A DNA stretch of 35,100 nucleotides from Caloramator quimbayensis (GCF_900167605.1 NZ_FUYH01000025.1:1-35100), one strand, 5' to 3'. Shown: positions 20,065-27,478, counted from the first letter of the stretch. Numbers and translations are program-made. Notes: a model not told the origin generated them from the sequence alone.

Positions 20065-20655
20065 TCAGCCATTCTCTGAAAAATACTTTATTTTATTGTT
20101 AATGTTTTTAAGAGCTGAAAATATGCTAAGGGATATAGTATCAGCAAGTTGCATTACAAGGGACAGCCTTGTGCTTTGAAGAACAACATATTCCATAAAA
20201 CCTGAGATATTAACTATGCCAGTTATGCTGATATCTCCAACTGAAATAAGATTTTTGTTAACTCCTGCTCCAGGGAACAAAGGTCCATTGAAAATATTAA
20301 TTTTTCCTATGTTCTCGGATTTTCCAAGGGAGGCATCTACAGCAATTATTAATGGGTTATTATAATAAGAATATATATCTTTCGTTTTAGTCTCAAGATT
20401 TTTAGCATGAACAGGTTCTTTTAAGGTACCAAAGATATGAATATAAGGCTTTTTTATTATTTTAGAAAGTTTATCACCAACAAGAGGTCCAAGACAATCT
20501 CCTGTAGAACGATCGGTTCCAATGCAAAGAATAATAATATTCTGCAAATCTTTTTCACGGTTAATAATAAGAGATGATAATTCCTTTGAAATTAAAAACA
20601 CAGCTTCTGGCTTGCAGCTATCTATTGAGAAGTAAAGAGGCTGGCTTTTAAGCAT
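20065..20655 (-). CDS. yyaC: Spore protease-like protein YyaC
   Basis: A 196-residue DUF1256 protein, related to the GPR germination protease fold and found in endospore formers. It has the motif CIGTDRSTGDCLGPLVG (44-60) and IIAVDASLG (103-111), with acidic residues where GPR-like and hydrogenase-maturation peptidases have them. In Bacillus yyaC is a neighbour of the soj-spo0J region, as here. SD AAAGGGAGG lies 7 nt before the ATG, but it is also the 3' arm of a terminator-like hairpin, and the spacer is a run of seven T residues. Possible sigma-F elements overlap that hairpin. Confidence 0.92.
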   Translation of the reverse strand: MLKSQPLYFSIDSCKPEAVFLISKELSSLIINREKDLQNIIILCIGTDRSTGDCLGPLVGDKLSKIIKKPYIHIFGTLKEPVHAKNLETKTKDIYSYYNNPLIIAVDASLGKSENIGKINIFNGPLFPGAGVNKNLISVGDISITGIVNISGFMEYVVLQSTRLSLVMQLADTISLSIFSALKNINNKIKYFSENG

Positions 20656-20703
20656 AAAAAAACCTCCCTTTTGATTATATAAAAAGTTTATCCAAAAGGG
20701 AGG
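20656..20703 (-). terminator. terminator hairpin after ytvI-like gene that contains the yyaC SD
   Basis: On the minus strand an 11-bp perfect stem (CCTCCCTTTTG / CAAAAGGGAGG) with a 19-nt loop is followed by seven T residues and then directly by the yyaC ATG. It lies 17 bp after the end of the ytvI-like gene. The 3' arm is the yyaC SD. Confidence 0.85.
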
Positions 20704-20713
20704 CTAATTATTC
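20684..20713 (-). promoter_or_regulatory. sigma-F-like promoter inside hairpin before yyaC
   Basis: On the minus strand GAATA (20713-20709), a 15-bp spacer and GGATAAACTT (20693-20684). Against the Bacillus sigma-F pattern GYATA-N15/16-GGNNANANTR, this has one mismatch in each box. The -10-like element is at the end of the 5' arm and in the loop, so a transcript starting 7-8 bp downstream would lack the 5' arm and leave the SD free. Hypothesis from a degenerate match. Confidence 0.35.
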
Positions 20714-20719
20714 TATATT

Positions 20720-21763
20720 TTAAAGAACTTCAGATTTTTTAAGAATTCTATAAAATACTACTAGAAAAAGAAGATATATCATACCTAAAAATCCATAGGC
20801 CATAATCCCAATAAATATTGCTGCAAGAACTGCTATTGGTTTAAGACCAAGAGAAGCCGAAACTATTTTAGGCTCAAGTATTTGTCTTAAAATAGTTACT
20901 ATTAAATACAGAACTATGATTCCTATACATATAATATATTTTTTCGATAGAAAATAAAAAATTCCGACGGCAAAATATACAACTCCTATACCAATTATAG
21001 GGAGAACATCACAAATAGCACTAATGATACTTAAAGATAATGCATATTTGATATTTAATATTGAAAAGCCTATAAGGGTTTCAGTAAAGGATAGAAATAC
21101 AATAAATGAGTAGGCTCTTATATAACCAGTAAACATCTTATTTGCCTCGTTCCATATCATGACTACCTTATCCTTTGATTTATCTGAAAAAATCGATAAA
21201 AATTTATTCTTCATATAAGCTAAATCGGTTGAAAAGAAGTAAGTTGCAATTAAAGTTATAAACATTACAAGCAGTGCTTTTGGAAGCTTTATTGCAAAAG
21301 ATATAGATGTTTTAAGTATAGTTACGGTTATAGAATATGTATTAGACAGCAAAGATAAAAGTTCTGTCTTGAATTTATCGATTAATTCTGGATTTAGTTC
21401 ATTAAAATAATGTTCGTAATTAGTTATGTAAACCTGTACAAAATTTATTATTTTATTCATATCTGGAAGGTTGTTTAATATATCTCGTATTTCTAAGGAT
21501 ATTTTAAATACTATTGTTGTAATTATAAAAAATATAATTATAAAAAACAATAAAGTTGATAATAATGATGAAAAATTAAGGCTAAGTTTTAATTTTTTAT
21601 TTAAAAATTTATTTAGAGGTTTTATCCATAAAGCAATTAAAAAAGCTAAGACAAAGGGCAGCGTATAGGATAAAGTAGAGAAAAATAAAATGAAAATTAA
21701 AGTATAGATTAAAACAAAAATTGCTATATTTTTTATTTTTTTAACAAAGCTTTCTGTGAACAT
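20720..21763 (-). CDS. ytvI: AI-2E family membrane protein, YtvI-like
   Basis: A 347-residue multi-pass membrane protein of the PerM/AI-2E exporter family. About eight hydrophobic segments are visible, with the family motifs DVLPIIGIGVVYF near 250 and LEPKIVSASLGLKPI near 290. The spacing, and the position beside yyaC in a spore former, fit the sporulation protein YtvI; the transported substrate is unknown. SD AAGGAGGGA precedes the ATG. It diverges from glnA and is followed by a hairpin, then yyaC. Confidence 0.82.
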   Translation of the reverse strand: MFTESFVKKIKNIAIFVLIYTLIFILFFSTLSYTLPFVLAFLIALWIKPLNKFLNKKLKLSLNFSSLLSTLLFFIIIFFIITTIVFKISLEIRDILNNLPDMNKIINFVQVYITNYEHYFNELNPELIDKFKTELLSLLSNTYSITVTILKTSISFAIKLPKALLVMFITLIATYFFSTDLAYMKNKFLSIFSDKSKDKVVMIWNEANKMFTGYIRAYSFIVFLSFTETLIGFSILNIKYALSLSIISAICDVLPIIGIGVVYFAVGIFYFLSKKYIICIGIIVLYLIVTILRQILEPKIVSASLGLKPIAVLAAIFIGIMAYGFLGMIYLLFLVVFYRILKKSEVL

Positions 21764-21783
21764 TAAATCCCTCCTTTTTTGTT

Positions 21784-21792
21784 ATTATAACA
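21784..21792 (-). promoter_or_regulatory. extended -10 promoter of ytvI-like gene
   Basis: On the minus strand TGT followed by TATAAT (21789-21784) makes an extended -10 element about 20 bp before the start codon. No good -35 is present. The resulting leader would be very short. Confidence 0.4.
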
Positions 21793-21845
21793 TATTCTTA
21801 TATAATTTGTTTTTAAAAATAACTTTTTATTTTAAACAATAATTG

Positions 21846-21851
21846 TATAAT
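21846..21851 (+). promoter_or_regulatory. possible -10 element of glnA
   Basis: A perfect TATAAT, 57 bp before the glnA ATG, without a recognisable -35 at 17 bp. The leader between it and the SD holds two mutually exclusive AT-rich stems: AAAGTA (21858-21863) with TACTTT (21880-21885), and TTAACT (21871-21876) with AGTTAA (21892-21897), the latter touching the SD. Confidence 0.35.
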
Positions 21852-21908
21852 AAATATAAAGTAGTATATTTTAACTAAATACTTTATTTTAAGTTAAGGA
21901 GGATATTG

Positions 21909-23243
21909 ATGAAAGAAAAATATCAAAGAGATGATATTATAAAAATAATTAAGGAAGAAGGAATAGAGTTTATTTATCTTCAATTTACAGATATTTTTGG
22001 AGTTATGAAAAATGTTGCAATACCAGCTGAAGAGATTTCAAAGGCTCTAAACAATGAAGTTGCCTTTGATGGTTCATGTGTAGACGGGTTTGTCAGGATA
22101 GAGGAATCTGACATGTATTTAAGGCCTGATTTAGATACATTTTGTATATATCCTTGGGGGGGAGGATTTGGAAGAGAGGCTCGTTTTATATGTGATGTTT
22201 ACAATACGGATGGTACTCCCTTTGAAGGAGATCCAAGATACATATTAAAAAAAGTATGCAATGAAGCAAAAGAAATGGGTTATACTATGCAAATAGGTCC
22301 TGAATGTGAGTTTTTCCTTTTTCATACCGATGAGAAGGGAAAGCCTACACTAATTACCCATGATGACGCTGGGTATTTTGATCTTGCACCTATAGACCTT
22401 GGAGAAAATGCAAGGCGTGATATGGTTATGACCTTAAAAAAGATGGGGTTTGAAGTTGAAGCTTCTCATCATGAGATTGCACCAGGACAGCATGAAATCG
22501 ATTTTAAATTTGACGATGCGCTATATGCAGCAGATAAAATAATGACCTTTAAATCAGTTGTTAAAATAGTTGCTAAAAATCATGGGCTTCATGCTACTTT
22601 TATGCCTAAACCTATAGCTGGAATACCAGGCTCAGGTATGCATATAAATCAATTGCTTCTCAATGATGGGAAAAATGCCTTTTATGACAGTGAAGATAAA
22701 TTAAAACTATCAAAAGTTGCATATAATTATCTTGCTGGGTTATTAAAACATGCAAAATCTATTTGTGCAATTACAAATCCAACAATAAACAGTTATAAAA
22801 GGCTTATTTCTGGATATGAAGCACCTGTTTATATATCCTGGTCCTCAAGAAATACAAGTCCATTAGTCAGGGTTCCAATGAGCAAGGAGAATAATGTCAG
22901 GTTTGAGTTAAGAAATCCCGATCCTTCATGTAATCCTTATCTTGCTATTGCGGTTATATTAAAATCGGGGCTCGATGGAATTAAAAATAATCTTACTCCT
23001 CCAAAGTCAATAGATAGAAATATCAATTCTATGGATGAAGACTATAAAAAAGATAATTCAATAGAATCTCTTCCAGAATCTCTTTATGAAGCAGTAAAAT
23101 TTTTATGCAGCGATGAAACAATAAAGGAAGCATTGGGTAGGCATGTACTTGAAAGATTTGTAGAGGCAAAAAAAATAGAGTGGGAAGATTATAACAAAAG
23201 CATTTCATCTTGGGAAATAGAAAAGTATCTTACAAAGTTTTAG
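21909..23243 (+). CDS. glnA: Glutamine synthetase, type I
   Basis: Makes glutamine from glutamate, ammonia and ATP as a dodecamer. The 444-residue length and sequence are those of the Firmicute GSI-alpha type, which is feedback-inhibited rather than adenylylated. Motifs include FDGSCVDGFVRIEESDMYL, which contains the arginine used for feedback inhibition in Bacillus, then MPKPIAGIPGSGMHIN, NPTINSYKRLISGYEAPVY and RFELRNPDPSCNPYLA. ATG at 21909 has AAGGAGG at 8 nt; the TTG one codon earlier is less likely. The ANTAR regulator gene follows by 9 bp, so the two form an operon. Confidence 0.96.
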   Translation: MKEKYQRDDIIKIIKEEGIEFIYLQFTDIFGVMKNVAIPAEEISKALNNEVAFDGSCVDGFVRIEESDMYLRPDLDTFCIYPWGGGFGREARFICDVYNTDGTPFEGDPRYILKKVCNEAKEMGYTMQIGPECEFFLFHTDEKGKPTLITHDDAGYFDLAPIDLGENARRDMVMTLKKMGFEVEASHHEIAPGQHEIDFKFDDALYAADKIMTFKSVVKIVAKNHGLHATFMPKPIAGIPGSGMHINQLLLNDGKNAFYDSEDKLKLSKVAYNYLAGLLKHAKSICAITNPTINSYKRLISGYEAPVYISWSSRNTSPLVRVPMSKENNVRFELRNPDPSCNPYLAIAVILKSGLDGIKNNLTPPKSIDRNINSMDEDYKKDNSIESLPESLYEAVKFLCSDETIKEALGRHVLERFVEAKKIEWEDYNKSISSWEIEKYLTKF

Positions 23244-23252
23244 GAGCCTGCT

Positions 23253-23819
23253 ATGTTGCATCTTAGAATAATAATAGGAGATAACGATGAAAAATTTCTT
23301 ATAAATACATCATCTCAGCTGAAAAATATGGGATATAATGTTGTAGATACAGATACTTCAGGAACCTCGCTTATAAGAAAGATACGTTCATTAAAGCCAG
23401 ATGCTGTTCTTGTTGATGTAAACTTAAAAGGTATATCTGGTTTTGAAATCAGCAATATAGTTGAAGGAGAAGGAATTTGTCCCTGCATCATAATGCTCAA
23501 AACTAATCCTTCGGAATATGCTGTAAAGCTTCAGCAGAAACTTATATATGCATATTTGCAAAAGCCCCTTATTATTTCAAATGTTGAGTATGTAATCGAC
23601 AATGCATATATAAGCTTTAAAAAAATTATTGAGCTGAATAGAGAGATAAAAGAGAGGAAAACCATTGAAAAAGCAAAAGGATTTTTGATGAAGAATTATA
23701 ATATGTCAGAAGAAAAGGCATACGAATATATAAGAAAAAAGAGCATGGATAAATCAATTAGTATGTACAAAGTAGCTTTAGCTATAATAGATATTATAAA
23801 TAAAAAAGAAGATTTATAA
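23253..23819 (+). CDS. ANTAR-domain response regulator (NitR-like)
   Basis: A 188-residue protein with an N-terminal receiver domain and a C-terminal ANTAR RNA-binding domain. The receiver keeps the acidic pair D10/D12, the phospho-acceptor D55 (VLVDVNLKG) and the lysine K104 (LQKP). ANTAR (about 128-185) includes KTIEKAKGFLMKNYNMSEEKAY. ANTAR proteins bind paired RNA hairpins and prevent termination. A glnA-linked regulator of this kind is known in clostridia as NitR. The SD AGGAG overlaps the glnA stop, indicating a glnA-nitR operon. No histidine kinase is nearby. Confidence 0.9.
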   Translation: MLHLRIIIGDNDEKFLINTSSQLKNMGYNVVDTDTSGTSLIRKIRSLKPDAVLVDVNLKGISGFEISNIVEGEGICPCIIMLKTNPSEYAVKLQQKLIYAYLQKPLIISNVEYVIDNAYISFKKIIELNREIKERKTIEKAKGFLMKNYNMSEEKAYEYIRKKSMDKSISMYKVALAIIDIINKKEDL

Positions 23820-23871
23820 TAGAAAATATAAATATTTAAACTTATTATTATTGATTTTTTCTATATATCAT

Positions 23872-23902
23872 TTGATTAAGTCTTTTTTTGTTATATTATA
23901 AT
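23872..23902 (+). promoter_or_regulatory. possible promoter of yedF operon
   Basis: TTGATT (23872-23877) and a perfect TATAAT (23897-23902), separated by 19 bp, which is longer than ideal. It lies 27 bp before the yedF start codon, in the only AT-rich gap before that gene. Confidence 0.35.
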
Positions 23903-23928
23903 TAGATTTAATGAGGGAGGAGATAAAT

Positions 23929-24510
23929 TTGAAAAAAATTGATTGCAGCGGTATGGCATGTCCTAAACCCGTCATAATGACAAAAAAAGAATTAGAAAGC
24001 ATGGAATCCGGAGAACTTGAAGTAATAGTTGACAATGATGCCGCAAGGGAGAATGTTTCAAAGCTTGTGAAAAGTATGGGTTTAAGCTATCAAGTATTTG
24101 AAAAAGAAAAATTATTTCACATTATAATAAAAAAAGAAGAATCGAGCTGTGAATGTGAGATAGAGCAAATAAGCAGCAGACCTGTTATACTAATAGGGAG
24201 CGATAAATTCGGTGTAGGCGATGATAAACTTGGTACTGTACTTATGAAGAGCTATTTATATGCATTAACTGAAGCTGAAGTAAAACCAACAACAATTCTT
24301 TTTGTAAATAGTGGAGTAAAGCTTGTTATTGAAGGGTCTGATGTATTAGAAAGCGTTAAAACCCTCGAGAGCATGGGGGTAGAAATTTATGCATGCGGAA
24401 CATGTCTTGATTTTTATAACATTAAGGATAAGCTTTCTGTTGGAAGCATTACCAATATGTATACAATAGTTGAAAAGATGAATTCAGCTTCAAATACTAT
24501 AAAACTATAA
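23929..24510 (+). CDS. yedF: Selenium metabolism protein YedF (TusA-DsrE type)
   Basis: A 193-residue two-domain protein. The N-terminal TusA/SirA-like domain has the CPKP motif (C11-P14 in DCSGMACPKPV). The C-terminal DsrE-like domain has CGTC (C156 and C159) before LDFY. This architecture is the YedF family linked to selenium metabolism, usually near selD in selenium-using bacteria. The start is TTG at 23929, which has GGGAGGAG at the right distance; an ATG at 23911 precedes that SD in frame and would add six residues. It is followed by a Se/S carrier-like gene, which supports a role in handling reduced sulfur or selenium. Confidence 0.88.
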   Translation: MKKIDCSGMACPKPVIMTKKELESMESGELEVIVDNDAARENVSKLVKSMGLSYQVFEKEKLFHIIIKKEESSCECEIEQISSRPVILIGSDKFGVGDDKLGTVLMKSYLYALTEAEVKPTTILFVNSGVKLVIEGSDVLESVKTLESMGVEIYACGTCLDFYNIKDKLSVGSITNMYTIVEKMNSASNTIKL

Positions 24511-24517
24511 TGAAAAT

Positions 24518-24778
24518 ATGAAAGAATATTGTATAATTACCTTTGAAAGCGTCAACTTTGCAATGCAGGCAGAGTCCGTGCTGAAAAATGAGAATATTTA
24601 TCACCAAGTTATACCGACACCGAGAGAAATAACATTAAGCTGTGGACTTTCTATAAGGTTTAATGTTGATAATGTTGAAAATATAAAAACCTTTGTGGAT
24701 AATAAAAGAATAAACATAAAAAATATGTATATTGTAAGAGGCTCAGGCTCAGATAAAAAAATTGAAGCTTTAAAATAA
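24518..24778 (+). CDS. DUF3343 putative Se/S carrier protein
   Basis: An 86-residue protein of the DUF3343 family (putative Se/S carrier-like). It starts MKEYCIITFESVNFAMQAES and carries the family segment IPTPREITLSCGLSIRF, with a cysteine next to the glycine (SCG) that is the likely carrier residue. The gene is 7 bp after yedF with a poor SD, so it is probably translated by coupling. Function is inferred from family and partner. The stop codon lies within the following terminator stem. Confidence 0.85.
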   Translation: MKEYCIITFESVNFAMQAESVLKNENIYHQVIPTPREITLSCGLSIRFNVDNVENIKTFVDNKRINIKNMYIVRGSGSDKKIEALK

Positions 24779-24807
24779 CAGAATGTAATTATTCTGTTAT
24801 TTTTTTA
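24772..24807 (+). terminator. terminator after yedF operon
   Basis: A perfect 13-bp stem (AAAATAACAGAAT / ATTCTGTTATTTT) with a 6-nt loop and a T-run. The DUF3343 stop codon (24776-24778) is in the 5' arm. Confidence 0.9.
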
Positions 24808-24860
24808 TTGTTTTAAAATCAAAAAATAGGATATAATCATAATGAATAAGGGGGGATTTT

Positions 24861-25733
24861 GTGAACAGCAAAGATTTAAAAATATTAAACCTTTTTAAAT
24901 TCGATGAAAATCTTTTGATAAGTTACAGCATCAATCTATTAAAGATAATAATAATACTTATTTTGATTAAAATCATAATAAGTATAGGAAGTTCAGTAAT
25001 TCAAAGATTTTTTAACAAACAAAAACAATCTAAATTTGGATTTAATGAAAAGAAGGCAGATACCTTAAGCGAATTACTAAAGAGTATATTAAGATACGTT
25101 ATGTATTTTATAGGTATCATGTGGATTTTAGAGGTATTAGGGCTTAGCATAAAAACTGTAATCGCAGTAACAAGCGTTGCGGGAGTTGCAGTAGGTCTTG
25201 GAGCACAGAACTTTATAAAAGATGTTATATCCGGTTTTTTTATATTGTTTGAAGATCAATTTGCTGTTGGAGATTATGTCGAGATAGATGGCCTTTCAGG
25301 ATTTGTTGAAACTGTGGGGCTTAGAGTTACAAAACTTAGGGATTTTTCAGGAGATCTTCATATTATTCCTAATGGAAGCATAGTTAGAGTAACTAATAAA
25401 TCGAGAGGTAATATGAGAGCACTTGTAGATATAACTATATCCTATGAAGAAGATATTGATAAAGCTATAAATATAATTAAAGATGTAAATGAAAAAATGA
25501 AAAAAGAATTTAAAGAAATAATTGAAGGACCAAATGTTTTAGGAGTTACAAATTTCAGCGATTATGGTGCTACAATAAGAGTTGTTGCAAAGACTGAAGC
25601 TATGAAACAATGGGGAGTTGAAATGGAACTTAGGAAAAGAATCAAACATGCTCTTGATGAAAATCATATTGCACTTCCTATTCCTAAACGAATTATTATG
25701 AACTATAAAAAGGGGGAGACAAATGGTAACTAA
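24861..25733 (+). CDS. Small-conductance mechanosensitive channel (MscS/YkuT type)
   Basis: A 290-residue MscS-family channel that opens under membrane tension to release solutes during osmotic downshock. Hydrophobic segments lie near 20-45 and 75-95. The pore helix contains the glycine/alanine-rich SVAGVAVGLGAQNFIKDVISG, and the beta domain follows (FAVGDYVEIDGLSGFVE). The start is GTG with AAGGGGGG upstream. The end overlaps DUF951 by 11 bp. It resembles the short YkuT form with three transmembrane helices. Confidence 0.92.
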   Translation: MNSKDLKILNLFKFDENLLISYSINLLKIIIILILIKIIISIGSSVIQRFFNKQKQSKFGFNEKKADTLSELLKSILRYVMYFIGIMWILEVLGLSIKTVIAVTSVAGVAVGLGAQNFIKDVISGFFILFEDQFAVGDYVEIDGLSGFVETVGLRVTKLRDFSGDLHIIPNGSIVRVTNKSRGNMRALVDITISYEEDIDKAINIIKDVNEKMKKEFKEIIEGPNVLGVTNFSDYGATIRVVAKTEAMKQWGVEMELRKRIKHALDENHIALPIPKRIIMNYKKGETNGN

Positions 25734-25938
25734 TTTTAACCTTGGTGATGTAGTTCAGACAAGAAAGGGACATCCTTGTGGAAGCAATGAGTGGGAGATA
25801 ATAAGACTTGGAGCTGATATAAAAATAAAATGCTTAGGATGCGGCAGAATTGTTATGCTTCCAAGGCCTAAATTTGAAAAGTCAGTAAAAAAAATTATAA
25901 AAAAAGCAGTTGAATCAAATAATGATATTGCAGAGTAG
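25723..25938 (+). CDS. DUF951 small zinc-ribbon-like protein
   Basis: A 71-residue DUF951 protein (Bacillus YyzM type) of unknown function. It starts MVTNFNLGDVVQTRKGHPCGSNEWEI and has CLGC (C37 and C40) and R-x-x-M-L-P-R-P-K-F, with C19 perhaps as another metal ligand. It overlaps mscS by 11 bp, and its SD (GGGGGAG) is inside that gene. The gene precedes the rpsF operon, its usual setting in Firmicutes. Confidence 0.88.
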   Translation: MVTNFNLGDVVQTRKGHPCGSNEWEIIRLGADIKIKCLGCGRIVMLPRPKFEKSVKKIIKKAVESNNDIAE

Positions 25939-25969
25939 AAATTATTATGGTAGAATTGTAATGTTGTAA

Positions 25970-26014
25970 TCCCTGCTCACATCGTGTGAGCCGTTAGTCC
26001 GGAGGGAGGAGGTG
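25970..26014 (+). promoter_or_regulatory. candidate S6:S18 autoregulatory leader of rpsF
   Basis: An outer stem TCCCT (25970-25974) / AGGGA (26003-26007) encloses a hairpin GCTCACA-TCG-TGTGAGC (25975-25991). A CCG (25991-25993) lies at the 3' foot of that hairpin, sharing its first base. The known S6:S18-binding leader has a hairpin followed by a conserved CCG bulge that imitates the 16S binding site. The outer stem runs into the SD (GGAGGTG), so protein binding would cover the rpsF start. Identified by eye, not with a covariance model. Confidence 0.65.
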
Positions 26015-26020
26015 AACGTC

Positions 26021-26305
26021 ATGAAAAAGTATGAAACTCTATATGTGGTAGCACCAACTTTAACTGAAGAAGAAGTTAAAGGCGTTATCGAAAAGGTAAA
26101 AGGTGTTATCGAAAATGGCGGTGGAGTAGTTGAAAATATTGACGAGTGGGGTAAGAGAAGACTTGCTTACGAAATCAATAAAGTAAACGAAGGATACTAT
26201 GTTTTAATGAATTTCAGCGCCAACAATGAATTACCAAAAGAATTAGACAGAGTTTTAAGAATCTCCGATAACATTATCAGACATTTAGTAGTTAAGCTTG
26301 ACTAA
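26021..26305 (+). CDS. rpsF: 30S ribosomal protein S6
   Basis: Ribosomal protein of 94 residues, beginning MKKYETLYVVAPTLTEEEVK and containing NIDEWGKRRLAYEINKVNEGYYVLMNF, the S6 core. ATG at 26021 has GGAGGTG at 6 nt; the GTG three codons upstream is part of that SD. It forms the conserved rpsF-ssb-rpsR operon. S6 binds 16S rRNA together with S18, whose gene closes the operon. A likely S6:S18-binding leader precedes it. Confidence 0.97.
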   Translation: MKKYETLYVVAPTLTEEEVKGVIEKVKGVIENGGGVVENIDEWGKRRLAYEINKVNEGYYVLMNFSANNELPKELDRVLRISDNIIRHLVVKLD

Positions 26306-26323
26306 TATTAGGGTGGTGTAATT

Positions 26324-26743
26324 ATGAATAAAGTAATATTAATTGGCAGATTGACTCGTGATCCAGAGCTGAAATTTACAGCGGGATCGGGGATTGCTGT
26401 GGCCACCTTTACACTAGCAGTTGATAGGAATTACACAAATCAAAGTGGTCAAAGGGAAGCTGATTTTATTCCTATTGTGTGCTGGAGGAAGCTTGCTGAA
26501 ACTGTTGCCAATAACCTTTCAAAGGGAAGGCTTGTGGCTGTATCAGGCTCTATTCAAACGAGAAAATATACTGCACAGGATGGTACCAATAGGTACATAA
26601 CTGAAGTTATTGCTGATTCTGTGCAATTTCTTGACAGGGCTAAGGACGGAGGTTCAACTCAAAGGTCAGATATTAGTGAACAGGTAATGGAAGATACAGG
26701 GTTCTTTCCAGTACCAGATGGAAATGACGAAATTCCATTCTAA
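26324..26743 (+). CDS. ssb: Single-stranded DNA-binding protein
   Basis: A 139-residue SSB with the OB fold (about 1-105; [19 protein letters not shown]... [12 protein letters not shown]) and a short variable linker. The acidic C-terminal tip DEIPF is the docking site for replication and repair partners. SD GGTGG precedes the ATG. It sits between rpsF and rpsR as in other Firmicutes. The linker is short compared with Bacillus SsbA. Confidence 0.97.
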   Translation: MNKVILIGRLTRDPELKFTAGSGIAVATFTLAVDRNYTNQSGQREADFIPIVCWRKLAETVANNLSKGRLVAVSGSIQTRKYTAQDGTNRYITEVIADSVQFLDRAKDGGSTQRSDISEQVMEDTGFFPVPDGNDEIPF

Positions 26744-26768
26744 TTCTTTAAGGTAAGGAGGGGTGAAA

Positions 26769-27011
26769 ATGTCAAACGTTAAGAGAAATCCAAAGCAGAG
26801 AAAGGCAAAGAAGAGAGTTTGCACATTCTGCATGGATAAAGCTGAGGTTATAGATTACAAAGATATATCAAAGCTTAAGAAATATATCACAGAAAGAGGA
26901 AAGATTCTTCCAAGAAGAATATCCGGAAACTGTGCTAAGCATCAAAGAGAACTTACAATAGCTATAAAAAGGGCAAGAAATATTGCTTTATTGCCATACA
27001 CAACAGAATAG
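26769..27011 (+). CDS. rpsR: 30S ribosomal protein S18, zinc-binding form
   Basis: An 80-residue S18 with cysteines C18 and C21 (VCTFC) and C55/H58 (NCAKHQ). This is the zinc-binding (C+) version rather than the cysteine-free one. The body [16 protein letters not shown] is diagnostic. ATG at 26769 follows AAGGAGGGG; the GTG two codons upstream belongs to the SD. The stop codon lies within the 23-bp stem of the operon terminator. A C+ form may make S18 sensitive to zinc supply, which is inference from the family. Confidence 0.96.
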   Translation: MSNVKRNPKQRKAKKRVCTFCMDKAEVIDYKDISKLKKYITERGKILPRRISGNCAKHQRELTIAIKRARNIALLPYTTE

Positions 27012-27053
27012 TAAATAAAAAAGTGCCGCAGGCACTTTTTTATTTACTATTCT
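27005..27053 (+). terminator. 23-bp terminator hairpin after rpsR
   Basis: A perfect 23-bp stem with a 3-nt loop (GCA). The inner arms are AAAAAAGTGCC / GGCACTTTTTT, so the T-run is inside the stem. It covers the rpsR stop codon (27009-27011) and is close to a full palindrome, so it could act in both directions. Confidence 0.93.
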
Positions 27054-27056
27054 ATC

Positions 27057-27085
27057 TTGATAATTGTCCGTCTATGATGTAGCAT
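27057..27085 (+). promoter_or_regulatory. possible promoter of the mazG-like to dnaB operon
   Basis: TTGATA (27057-27062), a 17-bp spacer and TAGCAT (27080-27085) lie just after the rpsR terminator and 56 bp before the mazG-like ATG. The -10 matches four of six bases. Confidence 0.35.
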
Positions 27086-27140
27086 AACATTAAAAGGTTA
27101 TTAATAGTGATTTTTTTAATTTTTATGGGGGTGTTGTGCT

Positions 27141-27467
27141 ATGAATAATGAAGATTTTGATATAATGAGTAATATAAAGCTTATTGACAGCTATAAGGCC
27201 TATTTATTGTCTTCGGTAGCGGATCTTTTTGCTACTATGGCAAAGGGTAATAAGGGGGATATAGAAGATATAAAAGATGAGATAGCCGAAATAATAATAT
27301 TTTCCTATCTTATTTCAAAAAGGTTAGGTCTTGAATATTCTGTAATAGATGAAAGAGTCATAAAAAAATTAAAAATAGGTATTCTTGAAGAAAATACAGT
27401 TGAAAAGGAATTTCAGGATTATTCAAGGCTTATATCCTATATGAAAAACGGGAGAAAGATAGAATAG
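27141..27467 (+). CDS. MazG-like family protein
   Basis: A 108-residue protein resembling the clostridial MazG-like family found in this locus. The helical core has acidic residues in the order IEDIKDEIAEIIIFSYLIS, similar to the E-x-x-E/D metal sites of MazG nucleotide pyrophosphohydrolases. Catalytic activity is not shown by the sequence. It has a GGGGGTG SD and starts MNNEDFD. yybS follows after 11 bp, so it heads an operon leading to dnaB. Confidence 0.7.
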   Translation: MNNEDFDIMSNIKLIDSYKAYLLSSVADLFATMAKGNKGDIEDIKDEIAEIIIFSYLISKRLGLEYSVIDERVIKKLKIGILEENTVEKEFQDYSRLISYMKNGRKIE

Positions 27468-27478
27468 GAGGACTTACA

